From assembly GCF_014534645.1 (NCBI RefSeq), contig NZ_JACVQF010000206.1, positions 1-61,857 on the forward strand: a stretch of DNA of 61,857 nucleotides, in the 5' to 3' direction. Each line of letters starts with the position of its first letter. The first letter of the stretch is position 1. The notes under the pieces are model-generated. The model had not been told where the DNA came from. It saw nothing but the letters and a program-made list of their open reading frames with translations, and did no database searches. Source of the DNA: Streptomyces griseicoloratus. GTDB taxonomy: Bacteria > Actinomycetota > Actinomycetes > Streptomycetales > Streptomycetaceae. Below are positions 36,036 through 45,430 of the stretch, in pieces. Both the position numbers and the translations under genes were made by a program.

Positions 36036-36545
36036 TCAGGCGTCCTGTTCGACGAGTCGGGTCAGGCGGATGCGGTTGATCTTCCCCAGTTCGGTGCGGA
36101 CGATCTCCCGCTCCTGTTCGGGCGAGTTGCCGATCCGCTCCTTGACCGCGTCCCGCATCTGCTCGCCGGTCCGGCCGGTGGCGCAGATGAGGAAGACGTG
36201 GCCGAACTTCTCCTGGTAGGCCAGGTTGAGTTCGAGCATCTCCGCCTTCAGTTCCTCCGAGGCGCCGGCCATCCCGGCCTGCTCGCGGGAGGAGGTCGGG
36301 TCGCCCGGCTTGGGCCGGCCGATCGGCGGGTGCCCGGCCATCGCCTCGGCGAGGTCGTCCGCCGTCAGCTCGGCCATGGCGGCGTCGCTGGCGGCGTACA
36401 GGTCCTCGACGGTGGCGAAGGGGCGGGCTGCGAGCAGTTGCCGGGCCCACGCCGTGGAGGCACACACCTCGTGGAGTTCCGCGAGCGCCGCGGACTCCTC
36501 GGAAGCGTTGAAACGGGCCAGGCCCGACGCGGAAGTGGACGTCAC
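36036..36545 (-). CDS. uraD: OHCU decarboxylase
   Basis: A 169-residue enzyme that decarboxylates 2-oxo-4-hydroxy-4-carboxy-5-ureidoimidazoline to S-allantoin. Seen: LARFNASEESAALAELHEVCAS, GHPPIGRPK with the catalytic His region, REQAGM and YQEKFGHVFLICATGRTGEQM, all typical of the family. The GTG at 36545 has GGAGG 5 bases upstream; the longer reading to 36683 crosses the operator and is rejected. First gene of the urate operon. A 17-bp TTCAAC palindrome lies 64-80 bp upstream and overlaps a predicted -35. Confidence 0.95.
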   Translation of the reverse strand: MTSTSASGLARFNASEESAALAELHEVCASTAWARQLLAARPFATVEDLYAASDAAMAELTADDLAEAMAGHPPIGRPKPGDPTSSREQAGMAGASEELKAEMLELNLAYQEKFGHVFLICATGRTGEQMRDAVKERIGNSPEQEREIVRTELGKINRIRLTRLVEQDA

Positions 36546-36608
36546 GGGAGCCTCCGTGGCCTTGTGCTGAACGGGCGTGCCGATAGCTAACGCGCTCGGA
36601 AACAACGC

Positions 36609-36625
36609 GTCAACACTTTGTTGAA
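36609..36625 (-). promoter_or_regulatory. 17-bp TTCAAC-type operator before the urate operon
   Basis: On the minus strand it reads TTCAACAAAGTGTTGAC, matching the sites at allB, aceB and catalase. The TTGACG in its right half can act as a -35 with TAGCTA 18 bp further on. Confidence 0.8.
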
Positions 36626-36641
36626 AATTCGGGGTAACAAA

Positions 36642-36670
36642 AGCCGCCGCCCGGTTACCGGACGGCGGCT
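36642..36670 (-). terminator. Hairpin with U-run after the helix-turn-helix gene
   Basis: Arms AGCCGCCG and CGGCGGCT, followed on the minus strand by TTTTGTTA. It lies 25 bp past the stop of the 122-residue regulator gene and separates it from uraD. Confidence 0.75.
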
Positions 36671-36694
36671 CGCTGCCGAGCACAGGGGCCCTGG

Positions 36695-37063
36695 TCAGGC
36701 GCCCTTCTCGCGGTTGAGGTAGTTGTAGACGGTGAAGCGGCTGACCCCGAGGGCGCTCGCGACGGTCTCCACGCCGTGCCGCACGGAGAAGGCGCCGCGC
36801 GCCTCCAGGGTCCGTACGACCTCCTGCTTGGCCTTGCGGTCCAGTTCCGCCAGCGGCCTGCCCTGCCGGCGCTCCATGGCGGCCAGGATGTGGTCCAGGG
36901 AGTCGGCGAGCTGCGGCAGGCGTACGGCGACGGCGTCCACACCCTCCCAGGAGAGCACGACGTCGTCCGGGCCGGCCTCGTCCGGCGGGAGCATCTCGCC
37001 GCCGATGGCGTCCACCAGGGGCTTCACGGCCGCGATGAACGGCTCCTCGCCGGGGCCGGTCAC
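36695..37063 (-). CDS. Small helix-turn-helix protein (122 aa), DauR/YheO-like HTH
   Basis: The C-terminal 50 residues (LDRKAKQEVVRTLEARGAF, SVRHGVETVASALGVSRFTVYNYLNREKG) form a helix-turn-helix like the HTH_22 domain of YheO/DauR regulators. The N-terminal part (PFIAAVKPLVDAIGGEMLPPDEA, VVLSWEGVDAVAVRLPQLADSLDHIL) is a small domain of unknown role. The GTG at 37063 overlaps the stop of the preceding gene by four bases (GTGA), so the two are translationally coupled. Its place beside uraD suggests a purine-catabolism regulator, but that is inference. Confidence 0.8.
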   Translation of the reverse strand: MTGPGEEPFIAAVKPLVDAIGGEMLPPDEAGPDDVVLSWEGVDAVAVRLPQLADSLDHILAAMERRQGRPLAELDRKAKQEVVRTLEARGAFSVRHGVETVASALGVSRFTVYNYLNREKGA

Positions 37064-37311
37064 CGCTCGCCCTCTTCGAGGACGTTGACCTGGAGCGAGA
37101 TCCGGGTGGCGCCGGCCTGGAGGGACCTGCGCAGCAGCGCGTCCACGGCGGTGAGCACCGCGTCGGCCCCGCCCTCGGCGGTGTTGCCGAACGGGCCGAC
37201 GTCCACCGCGTCCAGCTCCGCGGCCTCGACGACCTCCCGGGCGACCACCGCGTGCGCGGGCGCCTCGTCGAGGTCGAAGGGCTCGGTCGTGAACTCCACT
37301 CTCAATCGCAC
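37060..37311 (-). CDS. Small thiamine-binding/MTH1187-like protein (83 aa)
   Basis: The sequence VEFTTEPFDLDEAPAHAVVA, DVGPFGNTAEGGADAVLTAV and LLRRSLQAGATRISLQVNVLEE follows the beta-alpha-beta pattern of MTH1187/YkoF-type thiamine-binding proteins, including the GPFGNTAEG loop. The match is by eye only. GTG 37311 is used; a GTG at 37299 is also possible. It overlaps the HTH gene downstream by four bases, forming a two-gene operon divergent from hyi. Confidence 0.65.
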   Translation of the reverse strand: MRLRVEFTTEPFDLDEAPAHAVVAREVVEAAELDAVDVGPFGNTAEGGADAVLTAVDALLRRSLQAGATRISLQVNVLEEGER

Positions 37312-37353
37312 GGGCTCAACCTAACGCGCGGCACCCAGTTGTGCCGACCCCCC

Positions 37354-37383
37354 TTGACAAGGCCCGGCCCCCGACGGCAATCT
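37354..37383 (+). promoter_or_regulatory. Predicted hyi promoter
   Basis: A consensus -35 TTGACA at 37354, an 18-bp spacer and a weak -10 CAATCT. The 36-bp tandem operator starts at the end of the -10. Confidence 0.5.
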
Positions 37384-37418
37384 TCCATTACGCAGAAACG
37401 AACTTCCGCAATATGGAA
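37383..37418 (+). promoter_or_regulatory. 36-bp tandem operator before hyi-glxR
   Basis: Half sites TTCCATTACGCAGAA and TTCCGCAATATGGAA separated by ACGAAC. The second is a perfect TTCC-N7-GGAA. Read in gene direction it is nearly the same as the gcl site, including the GCAATA core. Confidence 0.85.
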
Positions 37419-37446
37419 AGCGACACGGAAGGGAGCGCGGCACCCG

Positions 37447-38286
37447 ATGGGATTCGCAGACCAGCGCTTCAACGTCAACCTGTCGATCCTCTTCACGGAA
37501 CTCCCGCTCCTGGAGCGCCCCGCGGCCGCCGCCGCGGCCGGCTTCACCGCGGTCGAGCTGTGGTGGCCCTGGATCGACTCGCCCACCCCCGAGCAGTCCG
37601 AGCTCGACGCCCTGAAGAAGGCGATCGAGGACGCGGGCGTACAGCTCACCGGCCTGAACTTCTACGCCGGGCAGCTCCCCGGCCCCGACCGCGGCGCCCT
37701 GTCGGTCCCGGGCGAGGAGTCGGAGCGGTTCCGCGCCAACATCGACGTGGCCGCCGGCTTCGCGCAGTCCCTCGGCTGCAAGGCCCTCAACGCCCTGTAC
37801 GGCAACCGGGTCGAGGGTGTGGACCCGGCCGAGCAGGACGCGCTCGCGCTGGAGAACCTGGTCCTCGCCGCCCGCGCGGCCGACCGGATCGGCGCGGTGC
37901 TGCTGATCGAGGCGCTCAACAAGCCCGAGTCGCCGCTGTACCCGCTGGTGTCGGCGCCGGCCGCCGTCGGGATCGTCGACAAGGTCAACGAGGCCACCGG
38001 ACTCGGCAACGCCACGTTCCTCATGGACCTCTACCACCTGTCCATGAACGGCGAGGACCTGCCGCAGGTCATCGAGCGGTACGCCGCGAAGACCGGCCAC
38101 GTCCAGATCGCCGACAACCCCGGCCGCGGCGCCCCGGGCACCGGCTCGCTGCCGCTGGAGGACCTCCTCGACCAGCTGAAGAAGGCCGGTTACGAGGGCT
38201 GGGTCGGCCTGGAGTACAAGCCCGGCGACCGCCCGAGCGCGGAGGCCTTCGACTGGCTGCCCCGCGAGGCCCGCGCCGCCCGCTGA
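37447..38286 (+). CDS. hyi: Hydroxypyruvate isomerase
   Basis: A 279-residue TIM-barrel isomerase that interconverts tartronate semialdehyde and hydroxypyruvate. Seen: RFNVNLSILFTELPLLERPAAAA (split after LLE in the family alignment), VELWWPW, LTGLNFYAGQLPGPDRG, LLIEALNKPESPLYPL (metal Glu), MDLYHLSMNGEDLP and HVQIADNPGRGAPGTG. The family signature positions are all there. The ATG at 37447 has GGAAGGGAG upstream. First gene of hyi-glxR, controlled by the tandem operator just upstream. Confidence 0.96.
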   Translation: MGFADQRFNVNLSILFTELPLLERPAAAAAAGFTAVELWWPWIDSPTPEQSELDALKKAIEDAGVQLTGLNFYAGQLPGPDRGALSVPGEESERFRANIDVAAGFAQSLGCKALNALYGNRVEGVDPAEQDALALENLVLAARAADRIGAVLLIEALNKPESPLYPLVSAPAAVGIVDKVNEATGLGNATFLMDLYHLSMNGEDLPQVIERYAAKTGHVQIADNPGRGAPGTGSLPLEDLLDQLKKAGYEGWVGLEYKPGDRPSAEAFDWLPREARAAR

Positions 38287-38318
38287 TCACCACCCCAGTA
38301 CTGAGAGGCACCCTCACC

Positions 38319-39209
38319 ATGAGCAACCTTCCCAAGATCGCCTGGATCGGCCTCGGCATCATGGGCTCCCCGATGTCCGAGAACCTGATCAAGGCGGGTT
38401 ACCAGGTCACCGGTTACACGCTGGAGCAGGAGAAGCTGGACCGCCTGTCCGCCGCCGGCGGCACCGCGGCCGGCTCGATCGCCGAGGCCGTGCGCGACGC
38501 CGACGTCGTCATCACCATGGTGCCCGCGTCGCCGCAGGTCGAGGCCATCGCCTACGGCCCCGACGGCATCCTGGAGAACGCGAAGTCCGGCGCCCTGCTG
38601 ATCGACATGTCCTCGATCACCCCGCAGACCTCGGTCGAGCTGGCCAAGGCCGCGAAGGACAAGGGCATCCGCGTCCTGGACGCCCCGGTGTCCGGCGGCG
38701 AGGCCGGCGCCATCGAGGCCGTGCTGTCCATCATGGTCGGCGGTGAGCAGGCCGACTTCGACGAGGCCAAGCCGCTCCTGGAGGCGCTCGGCAAGACCAT
38801 CGTGCTGTGCGGCCCGCACGGCTCGGGGCAGACGGTGAAGGCCGCCAACCAGCTCATCGTCGCCGTCAACATCCAGGCGTGCGCCGAGGCCGTCGTCTTC
38901 CTGGAGAAGTCGGGCGTGGACCTGAAGGCCGCCCTCGACGTGCTCAACGGCGGCCTGGCCGGCTCCACCGTGCTGACGCGGAAGAAGGACAACTTCCTGA
39001 ACCGCGACTTCAAGCCGGGTTTCCGCATCGACCTGCACCACAAGGACATGGGCATCGTCACCGACGCCGCCCGCAACGTCGGCGCCGCGCTGCCGGTCGG
39101 CGCCGTGGTCGCCCAGCTGGTCGCCTCGCTGCGCGCCCAGGGCGACGGCGGCCTGGACCACTCGGCCCTGCTGCGGGCCGTGGAGCGCCTCTCCGGCGCC
39201 CAGGTCTGA
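38319..39209 (+). CDS. glxR: Tartronate semialdehyde reductase (2-hydroxy-3-oxopropionate reductase)
   Basis: A 296-residue beta-hydroxyacid dehydrogenase that reduces tartronate semialdehyde to D-glycerate. Seen: WIGLGIMGSPMSENLIKAGY (cofactor motif GLGxMGxPM), IDMSSITPQTS, DAPVSGGEAGAIEAVLSIMVGG (substrate motif), the catalytic Lys in GQTVKAANQLIVAVNI, and KDMGIVTDAARN. It follows hyi after 32 bp. Glycerate kinase, the next step, is not in the window. Confidence 0.96.
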   Translation: MSNLPKIAWIGLGIMGSPMSENLIKAGYQVTGYTLEQEKLDRLSAAGGTAAGSIAEAVRDADVVITMVPASPQVEAIAYGPDGILENAKSGALLIDMSSITPQTSVELAKAAKDKGIRVLDAPVSGGEAGAIEAVLSIMVGGEQADFDEAKPLLEALGKTIVLCGPHGSGQTVKAANQLIVAVNIQACAEAVVFLEKSGVDLKAALDVLNGGLAGSTVLTRKKDNFLNRDFKPGFRIDLHHKDMGIVTDAARNVGAALPVGAVVAQLVASLRAQGDGGLDHSALLRAVERLSGAQV

Positions 39210-39295
39210 CCGCACCCGGCTCACGAGACCTCCGGGCGGCGCCGTCGCTGACACCTGTCCTGTCGCGCCCGAGCGGCGGCGCCACCCGGAACCAC

Positions 39296-39312
39296 TTCAA
39301 CAAACCGTTGAC
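39296..39312 (+). promoter_or_regulatory. 17-bp TTCAAC-type operator before catalase
   Basis: Reads TTCAACAAACCGTTGAC. Its right half contains the -35 TTGACG (39308-39313). It shares an AACAAACC core with the malate synthase site. Confidence 0.82.
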
Positions 39313-39336
39313 GTCTCGCCACCTCAAACCTAGGCT
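39308..39336 (+). promoter_or_regulatory. Predicted catalase promoter
   Basis: -35 TTGACG, 17-bp spacer, -10 TAGGCT at 39331. The -35 is inside the 17-bp palindrome. Confidence 0.7.
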
Positions 39337-39361
39337 CCACGAAGCGGAAACAGTTTTCCGC
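39335..39361 (+). promoter_or_regulatory. Degenerate copy of the tandem operator before catalase
   Basis: CTCC-N7-GGAA-N6-TTCC fits three of the four blocks of the 36-bp site, and the fourth is lost. Part of it, GCGGAAACAGTTTTCCGC (39344-39361), is itself a perfect 7-bp-arm palindrome at the predicted transcription start. Confidence 0.5.
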
Positions 39362-39386
39362 TGACCCCTCGCACGGAAGGTCCCCG

Positions 39387-40850
39387 ATGTCGCAGCGCGT
39401 GCTCACGACAGAGTCCGGCGCCCCGGTCGCCGACAACCAGAACTCCGCCTCCGCCGGCATCGGCGGCCCGCTCCTGATCCAGGACCAGCACCTGCTGGAG
39501 AAGCTCGCGCGCTTCAACCGCGAGCGCATCCCGGAGCGCGTGGTGCACGCCCGCGGCTCCGGCGCCTACGGCCACTTCGAGGTGACCGACGACGTCACCG
39601 GCTACACGCACGCCGACTTCCTGAGCACCGTCGGCAAGCGCACCGAGGTGTTCCTGCGCTTCTCCACCGTGGCCGACTCGCTCGGCGGCGCGGACGCCGT
39701 GCGCGACCCGCGCGGCTTCGCGGTGAAGTTCTACACCGAGGAGGGCAACTACGACCTCGTCGGCAACAACACCCCGGTGTTCTTCATCAAGGACCCGATC
39801 AAGTTCCCCGACTTCATCCACTCGCAGAAGCGCGACCCGTTCTCGGGCCGTCAGGAGCCGGACAACGTCTGGGACTTCTGGGCGCACTCCCCCGAGGCCA
39901 CGCACCAGGTGACCTGGCTGATGGGCGACCGCGGCATCCCGGCGTCGTACCGCCACATGAACGGCTACGGCTCGCACACCTACCAGTGGACGAACAGCAA
40001 GGGCGAGGCCTTCTTCGTCAAGTACCACTTCAAGACCGACCAGGGCATCCGCTGCCTGACCGCCGACGAGGCCGCGAAGCTGGCGGGCGAGGACCCGACC
40101 TCGCACCAGACGGACCTGGTGCAGGCGATCGAGCGGGGCGTGTACCCGTCCTGGACGCTGTACGTGCAGCTCATGCCGGCGGCCGAGGCGGCGAACTACC
40201 GCTTCAACCCGTTCGACGTGACCAAGGTGTGGCCGCACGGCGACTACCCGCTCAAGCGGGTCGGCCGCCTGGTGCTCGACCGCAACCCGGACAACGTCTT
40301 CGCCGAGGTCGAGCAGGCCGCGTTCTCCCCGAACAACTTCGTGCCGGGCATCGGCCCCTCCCCCGACAAGATGCTCCAGGGCCGCCTGTTCGCCTACGCG
40401 GACGCGCACCGCTACCGCCTGGGCGTCAACCACACCCAGCTCGCGGTGAACGCCCCGAAGGCGGTGCCCGGCGGCGCGAACAACTACGGCCGGGACGGCT
40501 TCATGGCCTCCAACTCGCAGGGCCGGACGGCCAAGAACTACGAGCCGAACTCGTACGACGGCCCGGTCGAGACCGGCCGCCCGCTGTCCGCCCCGCTGGC
40601 GGTCTCCGGCCACACCGGCACCCACGCGGCGCCGCAGCACACCAAGGACGACGACTTCTTCCAGGCCGGTGAGCTGTACCGGCTGATGTCCGAGGACGAG
40701 AGGAAGCGCCTGATCGCGAACATCGCCGGCGGCCTGTCCCAGGTCTCCCGCAACGACGTGATCGAGAAGAACCTGGCCCACTTCCACGCCGCCGACCCGG
40801 AGTACGGCAAGCGCGTGGAGGAGGCGGTCCGCGCCCTGCGCGAGGACTGA
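39387..40850 (+). CDS. Heme catalase (clade with short subunits)
   Basis: A 487-residue monofunctional catalase. The distal His is at residue 54 in [16 protein letters not shown], the distal Asn in [13 protein letters not shown] (about 127) and the proximal heme Tyr in [14 protein letters not shown] (about 337). The ATG at 39387 has CGGAAGG upstream. It lies 177 bp after glxR but has its own promoter with the purine-pathway operator. This fits removal of H2O2 made by urate oxidase. A hairpin follows the stop. Confidence 0.96.
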   Translation: MSQRVLTTESGAPVADNQNSASAGIGGPLLIQDQHLLEKLARFNRERIPERVVHARGSGAYGHFEVTDDVTGYTHADFLSTVGKRTEVFLRFSTVADSLGGADAVRDPRGFAVKFYTEEGNYDLVGNNTPVFFIKDPIKFPDFIHSQKRDPFSGRQEPDNVWDFWAHSPEATHQVTWLMGDRGIPASYRHMNGYGSHTYQWTNSKGEAFFVKYHFKTDQGIRCLTADEAAKLAGEDPTSHQTDLVQAIERGVYPSWTLYVQLMPAAEAANYRFNPFDVTKVWPHGDYPLKRVGRLVLDRNPDNVFAEVEQAAFSPNNFVPGIGPSPDKMLQGRLFAYADAHRYRLGVNHTQLAVNAPKAVPGGANNYGRDGFMASNSQGRTAKNYEPNSYDGPVETGRPLSAPLAVSGHTGTHAAPQHTKDDDFFQAGELYRLMSEDERKRLIANIAGGLSQVSRNDVIEKNLAHFHAADPEYGKRVEEAVRALRED

Positions 40851-40863
40851 GCCGACAGCTCGT

Positions 40864-40896
40864 GTACGGGTCATGACGGGAGGTCAGGACCCGTAC
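40864..40896. terminator. Hairpin after catalase
   Basis: Nine-base arms GTACGGGTC and GACCCGTAC with a 15-base loop, 14 bases after the stop. Confidence 0.55.
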
Positions 40897-41289
40897 GCGG
40901 ACCGCGGCGCGCCGGCCGGCCCGGATGAGGGGTGGCCGTCCGGTGCGCCGCGGGCAGGGCGAGGACCGCGGCGGCCTGCGAGCCAGTGCGGTGGTGAAGG
41001 GCCCGGGGACTCCTCCTACGACCTGAGGGGAGGAGCGTCCCGGTCCCGTCGCACCGCCGCGGTCCCAGCCATCCGCCTCTTCCGCGGAATCCCCGTGAAG
41101 AGGCCCGAGACTCCGTCCGGCGGCGCGAACGACCTGTCGCGCCCAGACTCGCACCGTCGGACGGACACCACCTGGAGAGCACAAGAACCTTCACCGGCTG
41201 AGCAGCGCCGGATGCGGACGGTCCCGCATCCGGCGCTTCTCGGCGTGCGTGCGGGTGCGGATTCCCCTGGTCCGCAGCAATCTGGAGTC
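40897..41289. other. Gap after catalase with a perfect 13-bp hairpin
   Basis: About 390 bp without a convincing gene; the open frame across it is Arg/Gly/Ser-rich and compositionally unlike coding sequence. It holds a perfect hairpin at 41205-41236 with arms GCGCCGGATGCGG and CCGCATCCGGCGC and a 6-base loop, 54 bp before the next small gene. The hairpin could be a terminator or part of an untranslated leader. Confidence 0.5.
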
Positions 41290-41526
41290 ATGGGACATCC
41301 ACCGGAGCACCCCCACGTCGTGGTCCGTCCCCCCGCCCTGGACGGCTCCCGCCGGGTCACGTCGGGCGAGGAGATCCTCGGGGTCGCCTCGCACCTCGAC
41401 GACGTCGCCGAGATCCTGCGGCTGGCCGACCTGTACGTGACCGATGTCGCGGACAGCGACCTCGTCGAGTGGCAGGGCGGCGGCCCGGACGACTGGCCGG
41501 GGCTGCACGAACACCACGAGGGCTGA
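41290..41526 (+). CDS. Small acidic protein (78 aa), unknown function
   Basis: Begins MGHPPEHPHVVVRPPALDG, continues with RRVTSGEEILGVASHLDDVAEILRLAD and ends with GGGPDDWPGLHEHHEG. It is acidic and likely helical in the middle. The ribosome-binding site is weak (CTGGAG, 4 bases). I do not recognise the family. The composition supports a real gene more than the upstream part of the same frame. Confidence 0.6.
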   Translation: MGHPPEHPHVVVRPPALDGSRRVTSGEEILGVASHLDDVAEILRLADLYVTDVADSDLVEWQGGGPDDWPGLHEHHEG

Positions 41527-41704
41527 GCACCGCGTACGGCACCGGGCGTACGCCTGCCGTCGTATGCCTGCTACGGCATCCTCAAATCAAGCTCTGAACC
41601 CGGCCCCGGCACGCTTCGGCCGCCCCCGGACGTGGGCAGATACCCGGCACACGGGGCCCGCCGGCACGGGGGCGACGGGCCCCTGCCGTACGGGGGTGGT
41701 GCCG

Positions 41705-42361
41705 ATGGGTCCGCATGAGGTCGCGCTGCTGCGGGGCGGACCCCGGGCGGCCGTGACGGTCGCCGTGGTGGCCCTGCATCTGCGGGGGGCCGTGCGGGCC
41801 GGGCGGCCGGGCACCCTGCGCAAGGCGGCGACGCCGGCCCCGGGGGTGCCGTCACCGTACCGCCACCCGCTGGAGCAGGCGGTGCGCGTCGGTCTCTACC
41901 GGCCCGCGGGAATACGGGAGTTGGTCGTCAGGGCGGCCGTGCGCAACGCGCTCGCCCGGATGCGGGCCGACCTCGCGGCGGCCGGACAGTGGCGCGTGCT
42001 GCCGCCCGGCCCCACCCGGGCCGCCCGCCGTCATGTGGCGGCCCTGCGGGAGCGTCACCCGCTCCACGAGGGCCCCGGGAGGCCGCCGGAGGAGGACGTC
42101 CTGCTCGCCGTCGCGCTGTACGGCGACCGCGCGCTGCTCACGCTCGTGCCACGCTTCACCCGGCGCGCCGGGCTGATCGGCCGGGGCGGGCTCGCGGACG
42201 AGGGGCTCTTCCCGTTCGGCCGCGGGGTCGGCCTGCGGTGGCGCTTCGGCGCGGAGGAGGACCCGTTCGAGAGCGGTGAGGGCGGCGGCAGCGGCGACGG
42301 CGGCCACTCGGGCGGCGGCGGGTTCGGGTGCGGCGGCGGTGGCGGCGGAGGATCGGACTGA
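41705..42361 (+). CDS. TIGR04222-like protein with Gly/Cys-rich tail
   Basis: 218 residues. The N-terminal EVALLRGGPRAAVTVAVVALHLRGAV and later repeats (HPLEQAVRVGLYRPAGIRELVV) match what I recall of the TIGR04222 domain of actinobacterial proteins. The last 30 residues are glycine-rich with a single cysteine (GGGGFGCGGGGGGGSD). The usual membrane segments of longer members are missing, so this may be a short form. The ATG at 41705 follows GGGGGTGG. The function of the family is unknown. Confidence 0.75.
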   Translation: MGPHEVALLRGGPRAAVTVAVVALHLRGAVRAGRPGTLRKAATPAPGVPSPYRHPLEQAVRVGLYRPAGIRELVVRAAVRNALARMRADLAAAGQWRVLPPGPTRAARRHVAALRERHPLHEGPGRPPEEDVLLAVALYGDRALLTLVPRFTRRAGLIGRGGLADEGLFPFGRGVGLRWRFGAEEDPFESGEGGGSGDGGHSGGGGFGCGGGGGGGSD

Positions 42362-42669
42362 GGCCACCTCCGGGCCAGGGGGGTGTCCGCACCGTCGCAC
42401 CGGCCGCCGAGACCATGGTCCCGCGGCGTCCGGTGCGCGCTCCGTGGGGGGGCGGGCGCCCGCCCCCCCCACGGCGCAGCCCGCGAGCAGTCCGCGCCGG
42501 TTGCGGCGCGGCGGCTCGGGCGGCATCGGCGCACCGGGTCCGCCCGGAGCGCCGGGCGGCGCGTGCGGTCCGGCGCCGTGTGGGGGGCGGCGGGCGCCCG
42601 CGTCACCGGTTGGGGAGCGTGCCGGGCGCCGCGGCTGCAGGCGCGACGTCGCGGGACCTCCCGGTACGC
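42362..42669. other. Gap with long G/C palindrome, no gene seen
   Basis: About 300 bp between convergent genes. At 42442-42474 a nearly perfect palindrome has arms CCGTGGGGGGGCGGGC and GCCCGCCCCCCCCACGG with one bulged C, probably a terminator for the + strand gene. I see no supported gene on either strand. Confidence 0.5.
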
Positions 42670-42708
42670 CGAAAGGGCGGCTCGTCCTGGGGACGGGCCG
42701 CCCTTTCG
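42670..42708 (-). terminator. Terminator of glyoxylate carboligase
   Basis: 18-base arms CGAAAGGGCGGCTCGTCC and GGACGGGCCGCCCTTTCG, complementary except for one mispaired position, around a 3-base loop, 12 bases past the gcl stop. Confidence 0.8.
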
Positions 42709-42720
42709 GGACGGTGGGGA

Positions 42721-44505
<1,785 letters not shown>

Positions 44506-44563
44506 CGAGTACTCCTGCTTCGGCTGTCGGATTCGCACTCCCGTCGCGCCCCGCGGTGAGCAA

Positions 44564-44599
44564 TTCCGTATTGCGAAAGTTAGTTTCTACGATCTGGAA
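44564..44599 (-). promoter_or_regulatory. 36-bp tandem operator before gcl
   Basis: On the minus strand the half sites are TTCCAGATCGTAGAA and TTTCGCAATACGGAA, separated by ACTAAC. It is nearly identical to the hyi site and starts two bases after the predicted -10. Confidence 0.85.
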
Positions 44600-44601
44600 G
44601 T

Positions 44602-44630
44602 AATGTAAGGGGGTGTCCCGAGGCCGTCAA
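44602..44630 (-). promoter_or_regulatory. Predicted gcl promoter
   Basis: On the minus strand: -35 TTGACG, 17-bp spacer, -10 TACATT, directly upstream of the tandem operator. Confidence 0.75.
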
Positions 44631-44678
44631 GAGACGGACCGGTCAAGGCGCGGACAGACGGGGGATGTCCGGAGGACG

Positions 44679-45365
44679 ATGAGGGACATGTCCGAGAGCA
44701 TCGCGGTGCGCTGCCCGGCCTGCGGGCGCCGGCACCGCTACACGGCACCCCCGTACCCCTGCGCCTGCGGAGCGCCCGTCGCCCCGCCGCTCGACACGCA
44801 CGGCACCGCCGCGGCGGTCACCCACCGCACCTGGGACGAGGAGTGGGTCGGCGTGCGCTGCGCGGCCTGCGGGGACGAGAGCCGGTGGCCGCGCCCGGAG
44901 CTGGGCTGCCCGTGCGGGACGGTGCTGTGCGTGCCGGTGGAGCGGGCGGCCACGGGCCGGGCCGGACGGCCCCGGAGCCCCGGCGCCGCCGACCGAGGGA
45001 CCGTCCCGATCCGCACCGCCCTCGACGCGGTCACCGCCGCGGTCCTGTATCTGCGCGGGCTCGGCCACCCCGACGTCCGCCGCGCCGACCAGCGGCCCAC
45101 GGCCGGCATCGGCCTGGCCGCCCACGGCATCCTGGCCCAGGTGGACCCGACGGCGGGCCCGGCCTCGGTGCGGGACGTGGAATGCCTGTGGCTGACGGCC
45201 ATGGCGGAGTCCGCCGAGTGCGTCTACTTCTCCCTCGCCGGGTACGCCGACGAGGCCCGGGCCCGCGCCGAGCGGCTGGGCGTCCCGCTGTTCGTCCTCG
45301 GTCCCACCGGGGTGCCGCGGCCGGTCAACGGGCCGGCCCGGGCGCTGGACGCCGGGGCCGGCTGA
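44679..45365 (+). CDS. Zinc-ribbon protein with degenerate Mrr-like C-terminal domain
   Basis: About 228 residues. Two zinc ribbons are visible: VRCPACGRRHRYT with PYPCACG, and VRCAACGDESRW with LGCPCG. The C-terminal half (ALDAVTAAVLYLRGLGHPDVRR, GIGLAAHGILAQVDPT, CVYFSLAGYADEARARAERLGVPLFVLG) follows the order of an Mrr-type restriction endonuclease core. However, the catalytic Asp is missing (GIGLA in place of GIDV) and QxK reads QVD, so nuclease activity is unlikely. The start is uncertain between ATG 44679 and ATG 44688. It diverges from gcl. Confidence 0.72.
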   Translation: MRDMSESIAVRCPACGRRHRYTAPPYPCACGAPVAPPLDTHGTAAAVTHRTWDEEWVGVRCAACGDESRWPRPELGCPCGTVLCVPVERAATGRAGRPRSPGAADRGTVPIRTALDAVTAAVLYLRGLGHPDVRRADQRPTAGIGLAAHGILAQVDPTAGPASVRDVECLWLTAMAESAECVYFSLAGYADEARARAERLGVPLFVLGPTGVPRPVNGPARALDAGAG

Positions 45366-45375
45366 CCGGAACGCA

Positions 45376-45413
45376 CGAGGGGGGCACCCGGTGGATACCG
45401 GGTGCCCCCCTCG
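45376..45413. terminator. Perfect 17-bp stem terminator between convergent genes
   Basis: Arms CGAGGGGGGCACCCGGT and ACCGGGTGCCCCCCTCG around GGAT. It lies between the zinc-ribbon gene (+) and the FG-GAP gene (-). Confidence 0.85.
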
Positions 45414-45430
45414 GGGACGGGCGGGCGGGA

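Noticed and set aside
42376-42700. Small lipoprotein-like reading on the minus strand (RRNRRGLLAGCAVGG)
   Set aside because: It has no ribosome-binding site, the rest of the frame is low-complexity Pro/Arg, and it overlaps a large palindrome.
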